Both the position numbers and the translations under genes were made by a program. Of a stretch of DNA of 27,343 nucleotides, positions 1-5,019 are shown piece by piece. How positions within the stretch are numbered: position 1 is the first letter of the stretch; each line of letters opens with the position of its first letter. The stretch is from a virus. The stretch is from the IMG/VR virus record IMGVR_UViG_3300031671_000010, positions 1 through 27,343 of that record; one strand, written 5' to 3'. The notes under the pieces were generated by a model. The model saw nothing but the letters and a program-made list of their open reading frames with translations. It ran no database searches and was not told where the DNA came from.

Positions 1-29
1 AGTTTTGTTCGCAAAAAAGGAGTAATGCG

Positions 30-494
30 ATGTACCGAGTCAAGCCTGAAATCACCGGCATGAGAAAAGAAGAAGTCAGGTTGTCTTTGCGGCATCGTCG
101 CTGGGGAGCATCCTGCGCGGCTACCAACCTGGATTTCATCTTACTGGAATGGCACTTCGACAAGCTTGCTGCCATCGTCGAGTACAAATATTACCTGGCC
201 TACGGAAAATTCAACATCCACAACGCGAACATTCGTGCGCTGGCGCGTCTGGCTTCGGCCAGCAAAATTCCGCTGCTTGTCGCCTATCATTTCGATAATT
301 TCTCGTTTATTGTCCAACCAGCGAACGATATTGCCAGGAAGATGATGCCTGAAGGCGAACACAGATGCAGCGAGTATTCTTTTGTAAAAGCGCTTTATTC
401 TTTGCGCGGTCTTCCGCTGCCGGATGATGTTGCAGCCAGACTGAACCGCTCGCTGCCGCCAGTGGAAGATGAAGCACTTGACGACATAGCGTAG
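30..494 (+). CDS. PD-(D/E)XK nuclease-fold small protein
   Basis: This 154-residue protein probably has a restriction-endonuclease-like (PD-(D/E)XK) fold. The visible signature is WGASCAATNLDFILLEW followed by AAIVEYKYY, which places D35, E51 and K53 in the D...ExK arrangement of that fold. The next stretch (about residues 64-97) looks like the conserved second half of small phage and plasmid nuclease-like proteins, with a helix, an IPLLVAYHF strand and an FSFIVQP strand. The ATG at 30 has an AGGAG ribosome site about 7 bases upstream; an ATG at 60 is a less likely start. What it cuts, or whether it is active, cannot be told. Fold call fairly confident, function inferred. Confidence 0.7.
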   Translation: MYRVKPEITGMRKEEVRLSLRHRRWGASCAATNLDFILLEWHFDKLAAIVEYKYYLAYGKFNIHNANIRALARLASASKIPLLVAYHFDNFSFIVQPANDIARKMMPEGEHRCSEYSFVKALYSLRGLPLPDDVAARLNRSLPPVEDEALDDIA

Positions 495-540
495 GCTGTT
501 CATACGTTCAACCTGTTCTCCTGACGACCACCTCAGAGGC

Positions 541-601
541 TCTGACAAGACCGTCAGATGGCCTGATAGGGTTGAGACGGTATAATTAGACCTGGGTCTA
601 A
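541..601. repeat. Two small inverted repeats in the gap after the nuclease gene
   Basis: Between the nuclease gene and the convergent minus-strand gene (495-751) I see no credible gene. A 6-bp hairpin, TCTGAC/GTCAGA with a 6-base loop, lies at 541-558. A 16-base near-perfect palindrome, TTAGACC-TG-GGTCTAA, lies at 586-601. A weaker imperfect hairpin lies at 726-748. None is followed by a clear T run, so they are not convincing terminators. The 586-601 palindrome could be a protein-binding site. Confidence 0.5.
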
Positions 602-751
602 AAAATCGCTTTGTAGCGCGTCGTCTTCAGAAAAAGACTCTTCGCGGTCTATGGAGCCGAGCGTGTATGTCATCTATTGGCTCGTGAAACAGGTATGCGA
701 CGAACTTGATGCCAGATAATTGAGCATATCAATGTTTTTCAATGATATTTA

Positions 752-1048
752 CTAGACAGTATTATTCTCTGAAGGGCTTTCTGTGTCAGAAGCGTTTGCT
801 TCTTCAAGCAATAAGGTTGCTGCGCCATCTTGAGAAATGAGTTCTGGATGATGCTTCTTTGGAGGAGGAACCGTTTGGATTTCGTCAATATGGTAAAGCG
901 TGATTCGTTCATTCAGTTTTTGCACACGTCTGATGATATGGCGGCGTCTCATTTGCTTGATATCGTCAGGAGTTACGCGATAACCTGCCTTTTTGCTCAT
1001 GACTTCTGCCGCCTCGCTGGGAGTAAGCCATACTTTCTTAGGTGACAA
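752..1048 (-). CDS. Small helix-turn-helix DNA-binding protein, candidate regulator
   Basis: A 98-residue protein on the minus strand. Its first half (VWLTPSEAAEVMSKKAGYRV ... DDIKQMRRRHIIRRV ... ITLYHIDEI) has the layout of an excisionase/MerR-type winged helix: a helix-turn-helix with 'TPSEAAEVM', a basic stretch, then a short hairpin. The C-terminal third is acidic and probably disordered. The start is TTG at 1048-1046, chosen because an AGGAG site lies 8 bases upstream on the minus strand and no ATG fits. A sigma-70 promoter lies directly upstream and its spacer holds an operator-like site, so the protein may regulate its own promoter and the divergent one. It could instead be an excisionase. 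The exact family is not certain. Confidence 0.65.
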   Translation of the reverse strand: MSPKKVWLTPSEAAEVMSKKAGYRVTPDDIKQMRRRHIIRRVQKLNERITLYHIDEIQTVPPPKKHHPELISQDGAATLLLEEANASDTESPSENNTV

Positions 1049-1074
1049 AATTTTATCTCCTCTGCGTTTCTTTA

Positions 1075-1103
1075 ATTTTACACCACATCGGATAATTTGT
1101 CAA
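1075..1103 (-). promoter_or_regulatory. Sigma-70-type promoter for the minus-strand regulator
   Basis: On the minus strand, TTGACA (complement of 1098-1103) is followed by a 17-base spacer and TAAAAT (complement of 1075-1080), upstream of the TTG start at 1048. The spacer contains a 16-bp operator-like site. Confidence 0.75.
1079..1094. promoter_or_regulatory. Operator-like site A
   Basis: TACACCACATCGGATA, one of three aligned 16-mers whose ideal form is the palindrome TATCCGA-NN-TCGGATA. The right half is perfect; the left half matches 4 of 7 bases. It overlaps the minus-strand promoter. Confidence 0.6.
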
Positions 1104-1113
1104 GAATGCGTAT

Positions 1114-1129
1114 TACCCGACTTCGGATA
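1114..1129. promoter_or_regulatory. Operator-like site B
   Basis: TACCCGACTTCGGATA. The left half matches the ideal TATCCGA at 6 of 7 bases and the right half is perfect. It lies between the two divergent promoters, where a bound repressor could act on either. Confidence 0.65.
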
Positions 1130-1183
1130 CTATAAGGAAGGAAACGAGTTTTCACGAAACCACAAAATTGGTGCCAAAATGGC

Positions 1184-1212
1184 TTGACAGATTATCCAAC
1201 ATCGGATATAAT
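1184..1212 (+). promoter_or_regulatory. Strong sigma-70 promoter for the rightward transcript
   Basis: TTGACA at 1184-1189 and TATAAT at 1207-1212 are separated by exactly 17 bases, matching the consensus at both elements. Transcription would start near 1219, upstream of the ATG at 1261. Operator-like site C fills the spacer and overlaps the -10 element. Confidence 0.85.
1193..1208. promoter_or_regulatory. Operator-like site C
   Basis: TATCCAACATCGGATA. It matches the ideal palindrome at 6 of 7 bases on the left and perfectly on the right. It lies between the -35 and -10 elements of the rightward promoter, the classic position for repression. Confidence 0.7.
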
Positions 1213-1260
1213 ATAGACAGTTAAGGAACAACAACAAGGAAATACGAAAGGACAAAAAAC

Positions 1261-1434
1261 ATGAGTACCACCACAGCAACCATTCAGGAAACAGCAAAGC
1301 CAACGCAGGCACAACCACACAACATAGATAAAAATGCCGTCACCGTAGCGCAGCCTCGTAGTACGTTCAGCACTGAAGAGCAGCGCAAAAACGCATCGCT
1401 CTACACAAACAAAGGTTTCTCGCTGATGCGGTAG
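1261..1434 (+). CDS. Short protein, probable N-terminal part of a frameshifted gene
   Basis: This 57-residue reading begins at the first ATG after the strong promoter, with a weak GAAAGGA ribosome site about 8 bases upstream. The first 35 residues are Thr/Gln/Ala-rich and probably disordered. Reading ends at TAG 1432-1434. A second frame, one base back, is open across this stop from 1377 and encodes a helix-like, protein-like sequence (RIALHKQRFLADAVGAILP...). The reading at 1480-1725 is in the same frame as this one. A change of one A in the five-A run at 1387-1391, plus a compensating change in the six-A run at 1503-1508, would join everything into a single protein of about 155 residues. 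I do not recognise the family. Confidence 0.5.
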   Translation: MSTTTATIQETAKPTQAQPHNIDKNAVTVAQPRSTFSTEEQRKNASLYTNKGFSLMR

Positions 1435-1479
1435 GAGCAATCCTACCCATCTTGCGAGAGCAAGAAAGCGCAGCCGCGT

Positions 1480-1725
1480 ATGAAAATGGTGTTCGTGTAT
1501 CGAAAAAAGTACTGGTGGACGGTTCGCTACACCGAGAAGAAGCTGGAAGAGAAGCTAAACAAGGCGTATCGAGGCAGAGTGATACGTCTGCTGGGCGAAC
1601 CTCCACTGTATGAGACAGAGCTGGACGAGCATATCGAGCCATTTGAACATATCGAATGGGCAAACGTCTGGTTTTTCCAGTGGAAAAAACGTGGCTACCT
1701 GGATTACGGCGTTGAGTCAAATTAA
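1480..1725 (+). CDS. Unknown small protein, probable C-terminal part of the same frameshifted gene
   Basis: An 81-residue reading that looks coding: YWWTVRYTEKKLEEKLNKAY is followed by a strand-rich acidic part and NVWFFQWKKRGYLDYG at the C-terminus. No good ribosome site precedes the ATG at 1480. Together with the helix-like sequence in the adjacent frame just upstream, this suggests the true gene starts at 1261 and that two compensating frame changes separate the pieces. Either the window has two indels in A runs, or the gene is decayed, or two short overlapping genes are present. Function unknown. Confidence 0.5.
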   Translation: MKMVFVYRKKYWWTVRYTEKKLEEKLNKAYRGRVIRLLGEPPLYETELDEHIEPFEHIEWANVWFFQWKKRGYLDYGVESN

Positions 1726-1729
1726 ACGC

Positions 1730-1755
1730 ACATCAAACGAAAATTTACATCAAAC
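1730..1755 (+). repeat. Short tandem direct repeat before the sigma-like gene
   Basis: ACATCAAAC occurs at 1730-1738 and 1747-1755, a 17-base period, each copy followed by an A-rich run. It lies between the upstream stop and the ribosome site of the gene at 1776. It could be a binding site or chance in A-rich sequence. Confidence 0.4.
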
Positions 1756-1775
1756 AAAAACGAAGGGCTGTCATC

Positions 1776-2360
1776 ATGAAAGCGAAAACAATTGCCGAAA
1801 AGCGGCTCACCAGTGAGCAAAGTGAATTTGCAGCGGAATATGTTCGCTACGCCGAGCAAAGGGCTGCGCAGTATTTCTATAAGCTCCGGCGTGCCGTCGC
1901 GCTCGAAACACTCGTGGAAGCGGCTTATAGCACGCTGGTCTCATGCGCCAAAGTATATGACGCTTCCATGAGCGTTCCATTTCTTGCGTATTTGAACGTT
2001 GCGCTCTCGCATACATTCTCAAATGCAATGAGCGCAGCACGCGAGCTTAACGAAGTAGCGTTTCCAGAGGAAGAGATCGAATGCTCAATCGAATGCTCAG
2101 AAGAGATGGCCTCAGCGCTCTCTTGCCGCGATGAGCATTTTGGCCTGGTCGAATTTGCAGATTCGTTTGGCCGTTTTCTCAACACGCTCAAGCCGCGGCA
2201 TCGAAAAATTCTCCTGATGCGCTACGAAGGGTATGACAATCATGAGATTGCTGCACTCATGCGCAAAGAATACGGTAAAAAGGCATCTTTTGATGCGGAT
2301 ACGGTTGGGGCGATTCTGCGCAAAACGCGGCGACAGTTCAATGCGTTTTGCGCAGAGTAA
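1776..2360 (+). CDS. Phage sigma-70-like RNA polymerase sigma factor
   Basis: This 194-residue protein has the two-block layout of a small sigma factor. Residues 40-90 resemble region 2 (ALETLVEAAYSTLVSCAKVYDAS followed by VPFLAYLNVALSHTF, like the 'GxxPFxAYAxxRI' stretch). Residues 133-190 resemble region 4, with FLNTLKPRHRKILLMRYEGY leading into a helix-turn-helix (NHEIAALM ... TVGAILRKTRRQFNAF). An acidic linker rich in Glu and Cys separates them. The ATG at 1776 has a modest AAGGG ribosome site. In phages such proteins redirect host polymerase to middle or late promoters, and this gene sits in the rightward operon before the late region. It could be a diverged sigma-like helper instead; promoter specificity cannot be read from the sequence. 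Confidence 0.75.
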   Translation: MKAKTIAEKRLTSEQSEFAAEYVRYAEQRAAQYFYKLRRAVALETLVEAAYSTLVSCAKVYDASMSVPFLAYLNVALSHTFSNAMSAARELNEVAFPEEEIECSIECSEEMASALSCRDEHFGLVEFADSFGRFLNTLKPRHRKILLMRYEGYDNHEIAALMRKEYGKKASFDADTVGAILRKTRRQFNAFCAE

Positions 2361-2372
2361 AAAACCGGTTTT
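2361..2372. repeat. 12-bp perfect palindrome after the sigma-like gene
   Basis: AAAACCGGTTTT directly follows the sigma-like gene's stop codon. It lacks a loop and a T run, so it is not a normal terminator. An alternating TA stretch follows at about 2387-2398 and could hold a weak -10 element. Role unknown. Confidence 0.4.
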
Positions 2373-2409
2373 GCTTCTTCATATGCTATATATATATAGA
2401 GAGTGAAGG

Positions 2410-2700
2410 ATGGCACAAGATGAAATAAGGAAATATATGAAGAAGCAAAAAGAATTTATCGTCTGGCTCCGCCAGCAGACCTGGTACCAGGGCAGCCCAG
2501 CGTTCCATTGCGCTTTACGCTATGCTTTTCGCAAAGATATGCCGCGCAATGGAACGCTGGAAGATTACCTGCGCCGGATTGAGCTCGAAGATACAGCAGT
2601 GTTTTTGGAAACGTGGCAGCAGTATCGCGGACCGAAAAGTAAGATGCTGCTGGATGATTTTATGCAACATCGTCTGCGCAATTTCTATCCGTATCAGTGA
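2410..2700 (+). CDS. Unknown small protein, possibly a YozE/SAM-like fold
   Basis: The 96-residue reading begins MAQDEIRKYMKKQKEFIVWL. The ATG at 2410 has an AAGG directly adjacent to it, while the ATG at 2437 (residue 10) has TAAGG six bases upstream, so the true protein may be 87 residues. The pattern FIVWLRQQ ... AFRKD-MPRNGTLEDYLRRI ... FLETWQQY faintly recalls the small helical YozE (SAM-like) domain, but this is a weak match by eye. It lies alone between the sigma-like gene and a terminator. Function unknown. Confidence 0.6.
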   Translation: MAQDEIRKYMKKQKEFIVWLRQQTWYQGSPAFHCALRYAFRKDMPRNGTLEDYLRRIELEDTAVFLETWQQYRGPKSKMLLDDFMQHRLRNFYPYQ

Positions 2701-2800
2701 GCAAGATATCTCAAGGATTTTGAGTCGGCCTGGGCGAAAAAACAGAAAGAGCTGGCGCACAAACGGTGCAATAAAAAAAGAATTTATTACGTAAAATACG

Positions 2801-2833
2801 ATAATATCAGTAAAAAACACTGATATTATTTTT
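2801..2833 (+). terminator. Intrinsic-type terminator, AT-rich stem
   Basis: A perfect 11-bp stem ATAATATCAGT/ACTGATATTAT (2801-2811 and 2819-2829) with a 7-base loop is followed by a run of five T (2829-2833). The stem has only two G-C pairs, so efficiency may be low. It separates the operon ending at 2700 from the regulator at 2909. Confidence 0.7.
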
Positions 2834-2845
2834 GTTATTTAGCAC

Positions 2846-2874
2846 TTGTATTTATCAAATTTATATGGTACTCT
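2846..2874 (+). promoter_or_regulatory. Probable promoter of the XRE regulator
   Basis: TTGTAT (2846-2851) is followed by a 17-base spacer and TACTCT (2869-2874). A TG at 2866-2867 makes an extended -10 element. It lies between the terminator and the gene at 2909. Moderate match only. Confidence 0.45.
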
Positions 2875-2908
2875 CTCATTAAACCTCTGTGAAAGGTGCA
2901 TCAAAATC

Positions 2909-3115
2909 ATGACAATTCGGGAACATTGCGACTATCTCGGCTGGACAGTCTCGGAACTGTCCAGACAGGCACGGATCAGCTACAACACGGCGAAAAAGGC
3001 GTACCACAACGAGCCTGTTACCAGCCGCGTTGTGGTAGAAATTGCGAGTGCGTTCAGTAGTGCGTTGAACAGGAGAATAAATGTGGGCGACCTCACGGGT
3101 GTGGTTATGCAGTAA
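2909..3115 (+). CDS. Small XRE/Cro-type DNA-binding protein
   Basis: A 68-residue helix-turn-helix protein starting MTIREHCDYLGWTVSELSRQ. Residues 5-45 have the XRE pattern: 'LGWTVSELSRQARISYNTAKKAYHN' is the turn and recognition-helix region, followed by a helix and a short C-terminal tail. In-frame sequence back to 2846 does not look like protein, so I start at the ATG at 2909, with a GAAAGG site about 12 bases upstream (rather long). It is Cro/repressor-like in size. It sits 36 bases upstream of the membrane protein gene, so the two are probably cotranscribed. The binding site is unknown; the operator-like sites at 1079-1208 are one candidate target. Confidence 0.75.
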   Translation: MTIREHCDYLGWTVSELSRQARISYNTAKKAYHNEPVTSRVVVEIASAFSSALNRRINVGDLTGVVMQ

Positions 3116-3151
3116 GGTCGCCCGAAAGTACACCCAAAGGAGTACAGATAC

Positions 3152-3982
3152 ATGTTACAACAGGAAAACAAAACTGGAAAGTGGATTGCATTGGCGGTAA
3201 GTCTGCCGCTCTCGGCTTTTACCATCTGGCGAGCATGGGACTTGATGACGACTATCCTGCCAGCCGACCAGGCGCTGGCTGCTGTTTTTGGTATTGCCGC
3301 ACTTGACGGCGGTATGGTGGCATGGATTTTTGCTTACATGAAGTCAAAGAGCAGCGATCAGCGCAGAGCGTCTGGCATCGGTGCCTTCATTGACTTTGCT
3401 GGCACTGGTCTGGTGACATTTATTGATTTAATGCTTTCTGGCGTGAAACGTGGACTCGTGGGTGCGCCTGCCAACCTGTTTCTCGCTGCCATCATCCTGA
3501 TTTCGGTTGTCGTTGTCATCAACGTCGGTATTGGCTGGCTCTATGTTCTCGGCGATCCAAAAAAGAAACAGGAGATTCGCGACCAGATTAGTCACGACAA
3601 AATAAACGACATGGCGTCGGCATTGATTGAGACAAATGCAGAAATGTACGCGCCGCAATTCGCGCAGGTCAAGGTCGCACAGTGGCTACAGCAAGCGCAG
3701 ATGATGCACGGCATTGGTGGCGCACTACAGCTACCCACCGCGCCTGTCGTAGAGTCATTACCAGCGCCGCAAAACGCAGCCTCCGGTAATATGTTTACAA
3801 AAGCAAAAGATGCTGTGCTGAACAAAATAAGTCCTGCTCCTGCGGCTCCTACTACCGAACCGTTGGATTATGACAAGTTGGCGAAGTCGATCATCGCACA
3901 GAGTACACCTTTAACGTCGCCCCAACTGCCAACAACGGCTCCGCAGTTGGGGACGACCAACAACAGCAACGGGAGCCACTGA
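3152..3982 (+). CDS. Four-helix membrane protein of unknown function
   Basis: This 276-residue protein has four predicted membrane segments, at about residues 11-32, 41-63, 74-97 and 107-133. Acidic residues lie in or next to the helices (ALDGG, FIDFAGTG, TFIDLML). A soluble tail of about 140 residues follows, first charged and helical (PKKKQEIRDQISHDKIND), then rich in Pro, Ala, Thr and Gln and probably disordered. The start has a strong AAAGGAG site 9 bases upstream. It is too long and too far from the lysis end to be an obvious holin. Possible roles include membrane anchoring of phage or plasmid-like replication or exclusion functions, but nothing in the sequence decides. It overlaps in another frame with the next gene region. 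Confidence 0.7.
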   Translation: MLQQENKTGKWIALAVSLPLSAFTIWRAWDLMTTILPADQALAAVFGIAALDGGMVAWIFAYMKSKSSDQRRASGIGAFIDFAGTGLVTFIDLMLSGVKRGLVGAPANLFLAAIILISVVVVINVGIGWLYVLGDPKKKQEIRDQISHDKINDMASALIETNAEMYAPQFAQVKVAQWLQQAQMMHGIGGALQLPTAPVVESLPAPQNAASGNMFTKAKDAVLNKISPAPAAPTTEPLDYDKLAKSIIAQSTPLTSPQLPTTAPQLGTTNNSNGSH

Positions 3983-3987
3983 CGGAG

Positions 3988-4043
3988 CGTAATTCGGAAG
4001 AGTTGGGCCAAACGAAATCGGAAGATTTTTCTTCCGAATTACG
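3988..4043 (+). repeat. 14-bp inverted repeat with a competing inner hairpin
   Basis: CGTAATTCGGAAGA (3988-4001) is perfectly complementary to TCTTCCGAATTACG (4030-4043). Inside it, TCGGAAGA/TCTTCCGA (4018-4025 and 4030-4037) forms an alternative 8-bp hairpin with a TTTT loop using the same right arm. The left arm overlaps the GGAAGAG that precedes the possible TTG start at 4003. Confidence 0.65.
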
Positions 4044-4326
4044 CACGAAAAGTCGAAAACTTGCAGAATATAACGGAATAGGTCGGATACATACAGAAGA
4101 AGAGATTGACCAGATTTTGGACTGGTATCTTGAGCACAAAAGTCTTCCGACGTACGTGTCCGACCGGCAGCGTTATTCATACCGACATCACAAGCGATTA
4201 CCGGAAAGGAGAGTCCTACTTGAGCAAAAGAAAAAGGCAAACGGGCGTTCTAAATCTAATGGACACGCCAAGAACGTGGTTTCGCTGGCTCGGAAACGAG
4301 CAGAACGTCAAGGACGCTCCGGCTGA
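4003..4326 (+). CDS. Unknown basic protein, start uncertain
   Basis: The reading from TTG 4003 gives 107 residues: an acidic-to-neutral first part (HTEEEIDQILDWYLEHKSLP), then a very basic C-terminus (KRLPERR, KKKANGRSKSNGHAKNVV, RKRAERQGRSG) suggesting nucleic acid binding. The same frame is open back to 3874, across the end of the membrane protein gene, but holds no ATG or GTG there. The GGAAGAG before TTG 4003 is too close for a normal ribosome site. Initiation could be coupled to the stop at 3980, or the frame could be reached by a shift from the upstream gene. Real gene likely, start unsure. It overlaps the next gene by 107 bases. Confidence 0.5.
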   Translation: MGQTKSEDFSSELRTKSRKLAEYNGIGRIHTEEEIDQILDWYLEHKSLPTYVSDRQRYSYRHHKRLPERRVLLEQKKKANGRSKSNGHAKNVVSLARKRAERQGRSG

Positions 4327-4585
4327 GGTGTTTGACGACTGGATAGCACAGTACGTCGATACCATCAATGGAGTAGACAGGTCTACCTGGGAGATTTTTC
4401 ACCGGTGGGGGATTACCAATGCCTGTATTGATGGGCAGCTTCTTGTACTTGTAGCGCGTCCAGATGGGAGCCTAATTGTAGAAGAAAAAGCTTCCGAACC
4501 GGAAGACCTTTCGGAAGAAAAAGCTTCCGGTGGAAATAGTAATGAAACGGTTTCACAGGCCGTTGTAGTGCAGGAAGCACTATGA
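4220..4585 (+). CDS. Unknown protein with acidic repeat tail
   Basis: I start this at TTG 4220 because AAAGGAG (4205-4211) lies 8 bases upstream; the next in-frame ATG is at 4259 without a good site. The protein has 121 residues. The middle (FDDWIAQYVDTINGVDRSTW ... ITNACIDGQLLVLVARPDGS) looks folded, perhaps a small alpha/beta domain. The tail is acidic and repeats VEEKASEP ... SEEKASGG, encoded by a 16-base DNA repeat. The stop overlaps the next ATG as ATGA. Function unknown. Confidence 0.65.
   Translation: MSKRKRQTGVLNLMDTPRTWFRWLGNEQNVKDAPAEVFDDWIAQYVDTINGVDRSTWEIFHRWGITNACIDGQLLVLVARPDGSLIVEEKASEPEDLSEEKASGGNSNETVSQAVVVQEAL
4481..4529 (+). repeat. 16-bp direct repeat in coding sequence
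   Basis: GAAGAAAAAGCTTCCG occurs at 4481-4496 and 4514-4529 (33-base period, so in frame). Each copy encodes EEKAS. The CTTCCG/CGGAAG core is shared with the inverted repeats near 4000. Confidence 0.7.
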
Positions 4586-4638
4586 GTCAGAAAAATCGAA
4601 CTGCTCGTGCCAAATGCAAGGAAGGAAAACAACCATGA
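4582..4638 (+). CDS. 18-residue basic leader-like peptide
   Basis: MSQKNRTARAKCKEGKQP, coupled at both ends by ATGA overlaps: its ATG overlaps the stop of the preceding gene and its TGA overlaps the ATG at 4635. AGGAAG lies 4 bases upstream. It may be a real micro-gene or only a coupling device for the next peptide. Confidence 0.35.
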   Translation: MSQKNRTARAKCKEGKQP

Positions 4639-4733
4639 AAAGCCATAGTTGGAAATGCAGATTTTGCCATGTGATGAATTACTGGCGTGATAACTGCAAA
4701 AATTGCCACAGGATGAAGCTACCGACGCAATAG
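4635..4733 (+). CDS. 32-residue zinc-finger-like peptide
   Basis: A short gene giving MKSHSWKCRFCHVM followed by NYWRDNCKNCHRMKLPTQ. The spacing W-x-C-x2-C-x3-N-x5-C-x2-C closely follows the RanBP2-type zinc-finger layout (which has x6 in the last gap), and a CxxC...CxxC knuckle clearly fits zinc binding. A strong AAGGAAGG site lies about 8 bases upstream of the ATG, and the ATG overlaps the preceding stop. It ends the early operon, just ahead of the GTTCA repeats. Micro-proteins of this kind often bind polymerase or nucleic acids; its actual partner is unknown. Confidence 0.65.
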   Translation: MKSHSWKCRFCHVMNYWRDNCKNCHRMKLPTQ

Positions 4734-4761
4734 CCCACCTATTGCGTTAAGCGGATAAAGT

Positions 4762-4799
4762 GCCGTGAACAGGCGTTTGAACACTGTTCACGGCGTTCT
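4762..4799. repeat. GTTCA-type repeat unit 1 with 10-bp stem
   Basis: GCCGTGAACA (4762-4771) pairs perfectly with TGTTCACGGC (4785-4794). The unit 4766-4799 matches 4875-4908 at 30 of 34 bases. Inside is the near-palindrome TGAAC-ACT-GTTCA (4778-4790). No T run follows, so a binding site is likelier than a terminator. The rest of 4734-5019 holds no gene that I can see. Confidence 0.7.
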
Positions 4800-4856
4800 G
4801 AGCGTTCACCGATACAGCAAAACAAGCCGAATTTGGGCATTTTTCTTTGTTTTTAG

Positions 4857-4908
4857 AGAACGCTATGAACGCCATGAACAGGCGTTTGAACAGCGTTCAT
4901 AGCGTTCT
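4857..4908. repeat. GTTCA-type repeat unit 2: 16-bp inverted repeat at a promoter
   Basis: AGAACGCTATGAACGC (4857-4872) is perfectly complementary to GCGTTCATAGCGTTCT (4893-4908), with a 20-base loop that itself carries TGAACA twice. TGAAC-AGC-GTTCA lies at 4887-4899. The right arm ends at the -35 element of the promoter at 4908-4936, as expected for an activator or repressor site. A seven-T run at 4913-4919 means a weak terminator cannot be excluded. Confidence 0.7.
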
Positions 4909-4936
4909 TGACTTTTTTTATCAAACGTCGTACAAT
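4908..4936 (+). promoter_or_regulatory. Strong sigma-70 promoter, candidate late promoter
   Basis: TTGACT (4908-4913) and TACAAT (4931-4936) are separated by exactly 17 bases, each matching consensus at 5 of 6 positions. A start near 4943 would transcribe the 80-residue gene at 5020 and then meet the terminator before the terminase genes. Confidence 0.75.
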
Positions 4937-4967
4937 TTTCACAACGAAACATAAAAGTTCAGCAACG

Positions 4968-5000
4968 AAAAACTCCATCTTTTTCCGCTGGACTTTTTTT
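4968..5000 (+). terminator. Weak terminator-like hairpin in the leader
   Basis: AAAAA-C-TCCA (4968-4977) can pair with TGGA-C-TTTTT (4989-4998) around one C-C mismatch, ending in seven T. It lies about 25 bases downstream of the expected start of transcription and just ahead of the GGAGG of the next gene. Weak evidence. Confidence 0.35.
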
Positions 5001-5019
5001 GTGTTTTTTGGAGGCATTC

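Noticed and set aside
141-548. 135-residue minus-strand open frame opposite the nuclease-like gene
   Set aside because: The + strand gene has a ribosome site and a recognisable motif. The minus reading is a shadow.
495-751. Possible tRNA or small RNA gene in the gap
   Set aside because: Hairpins are short and no cloverleaf or conserved tRNA loop was found by eye.
3152-3982. Holin identity for the four-helix membrane protein
   Set aside because: Much longer than typical holins, lies in the early region, and no neighbouring endolysin is present.
4762-4908. CRISPR-like reading of the GTTCA repeats
   Set aside because: Only two imperfect units, inverted rather than spaced repeats, and no cas genes. 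A regulatory array fits better.
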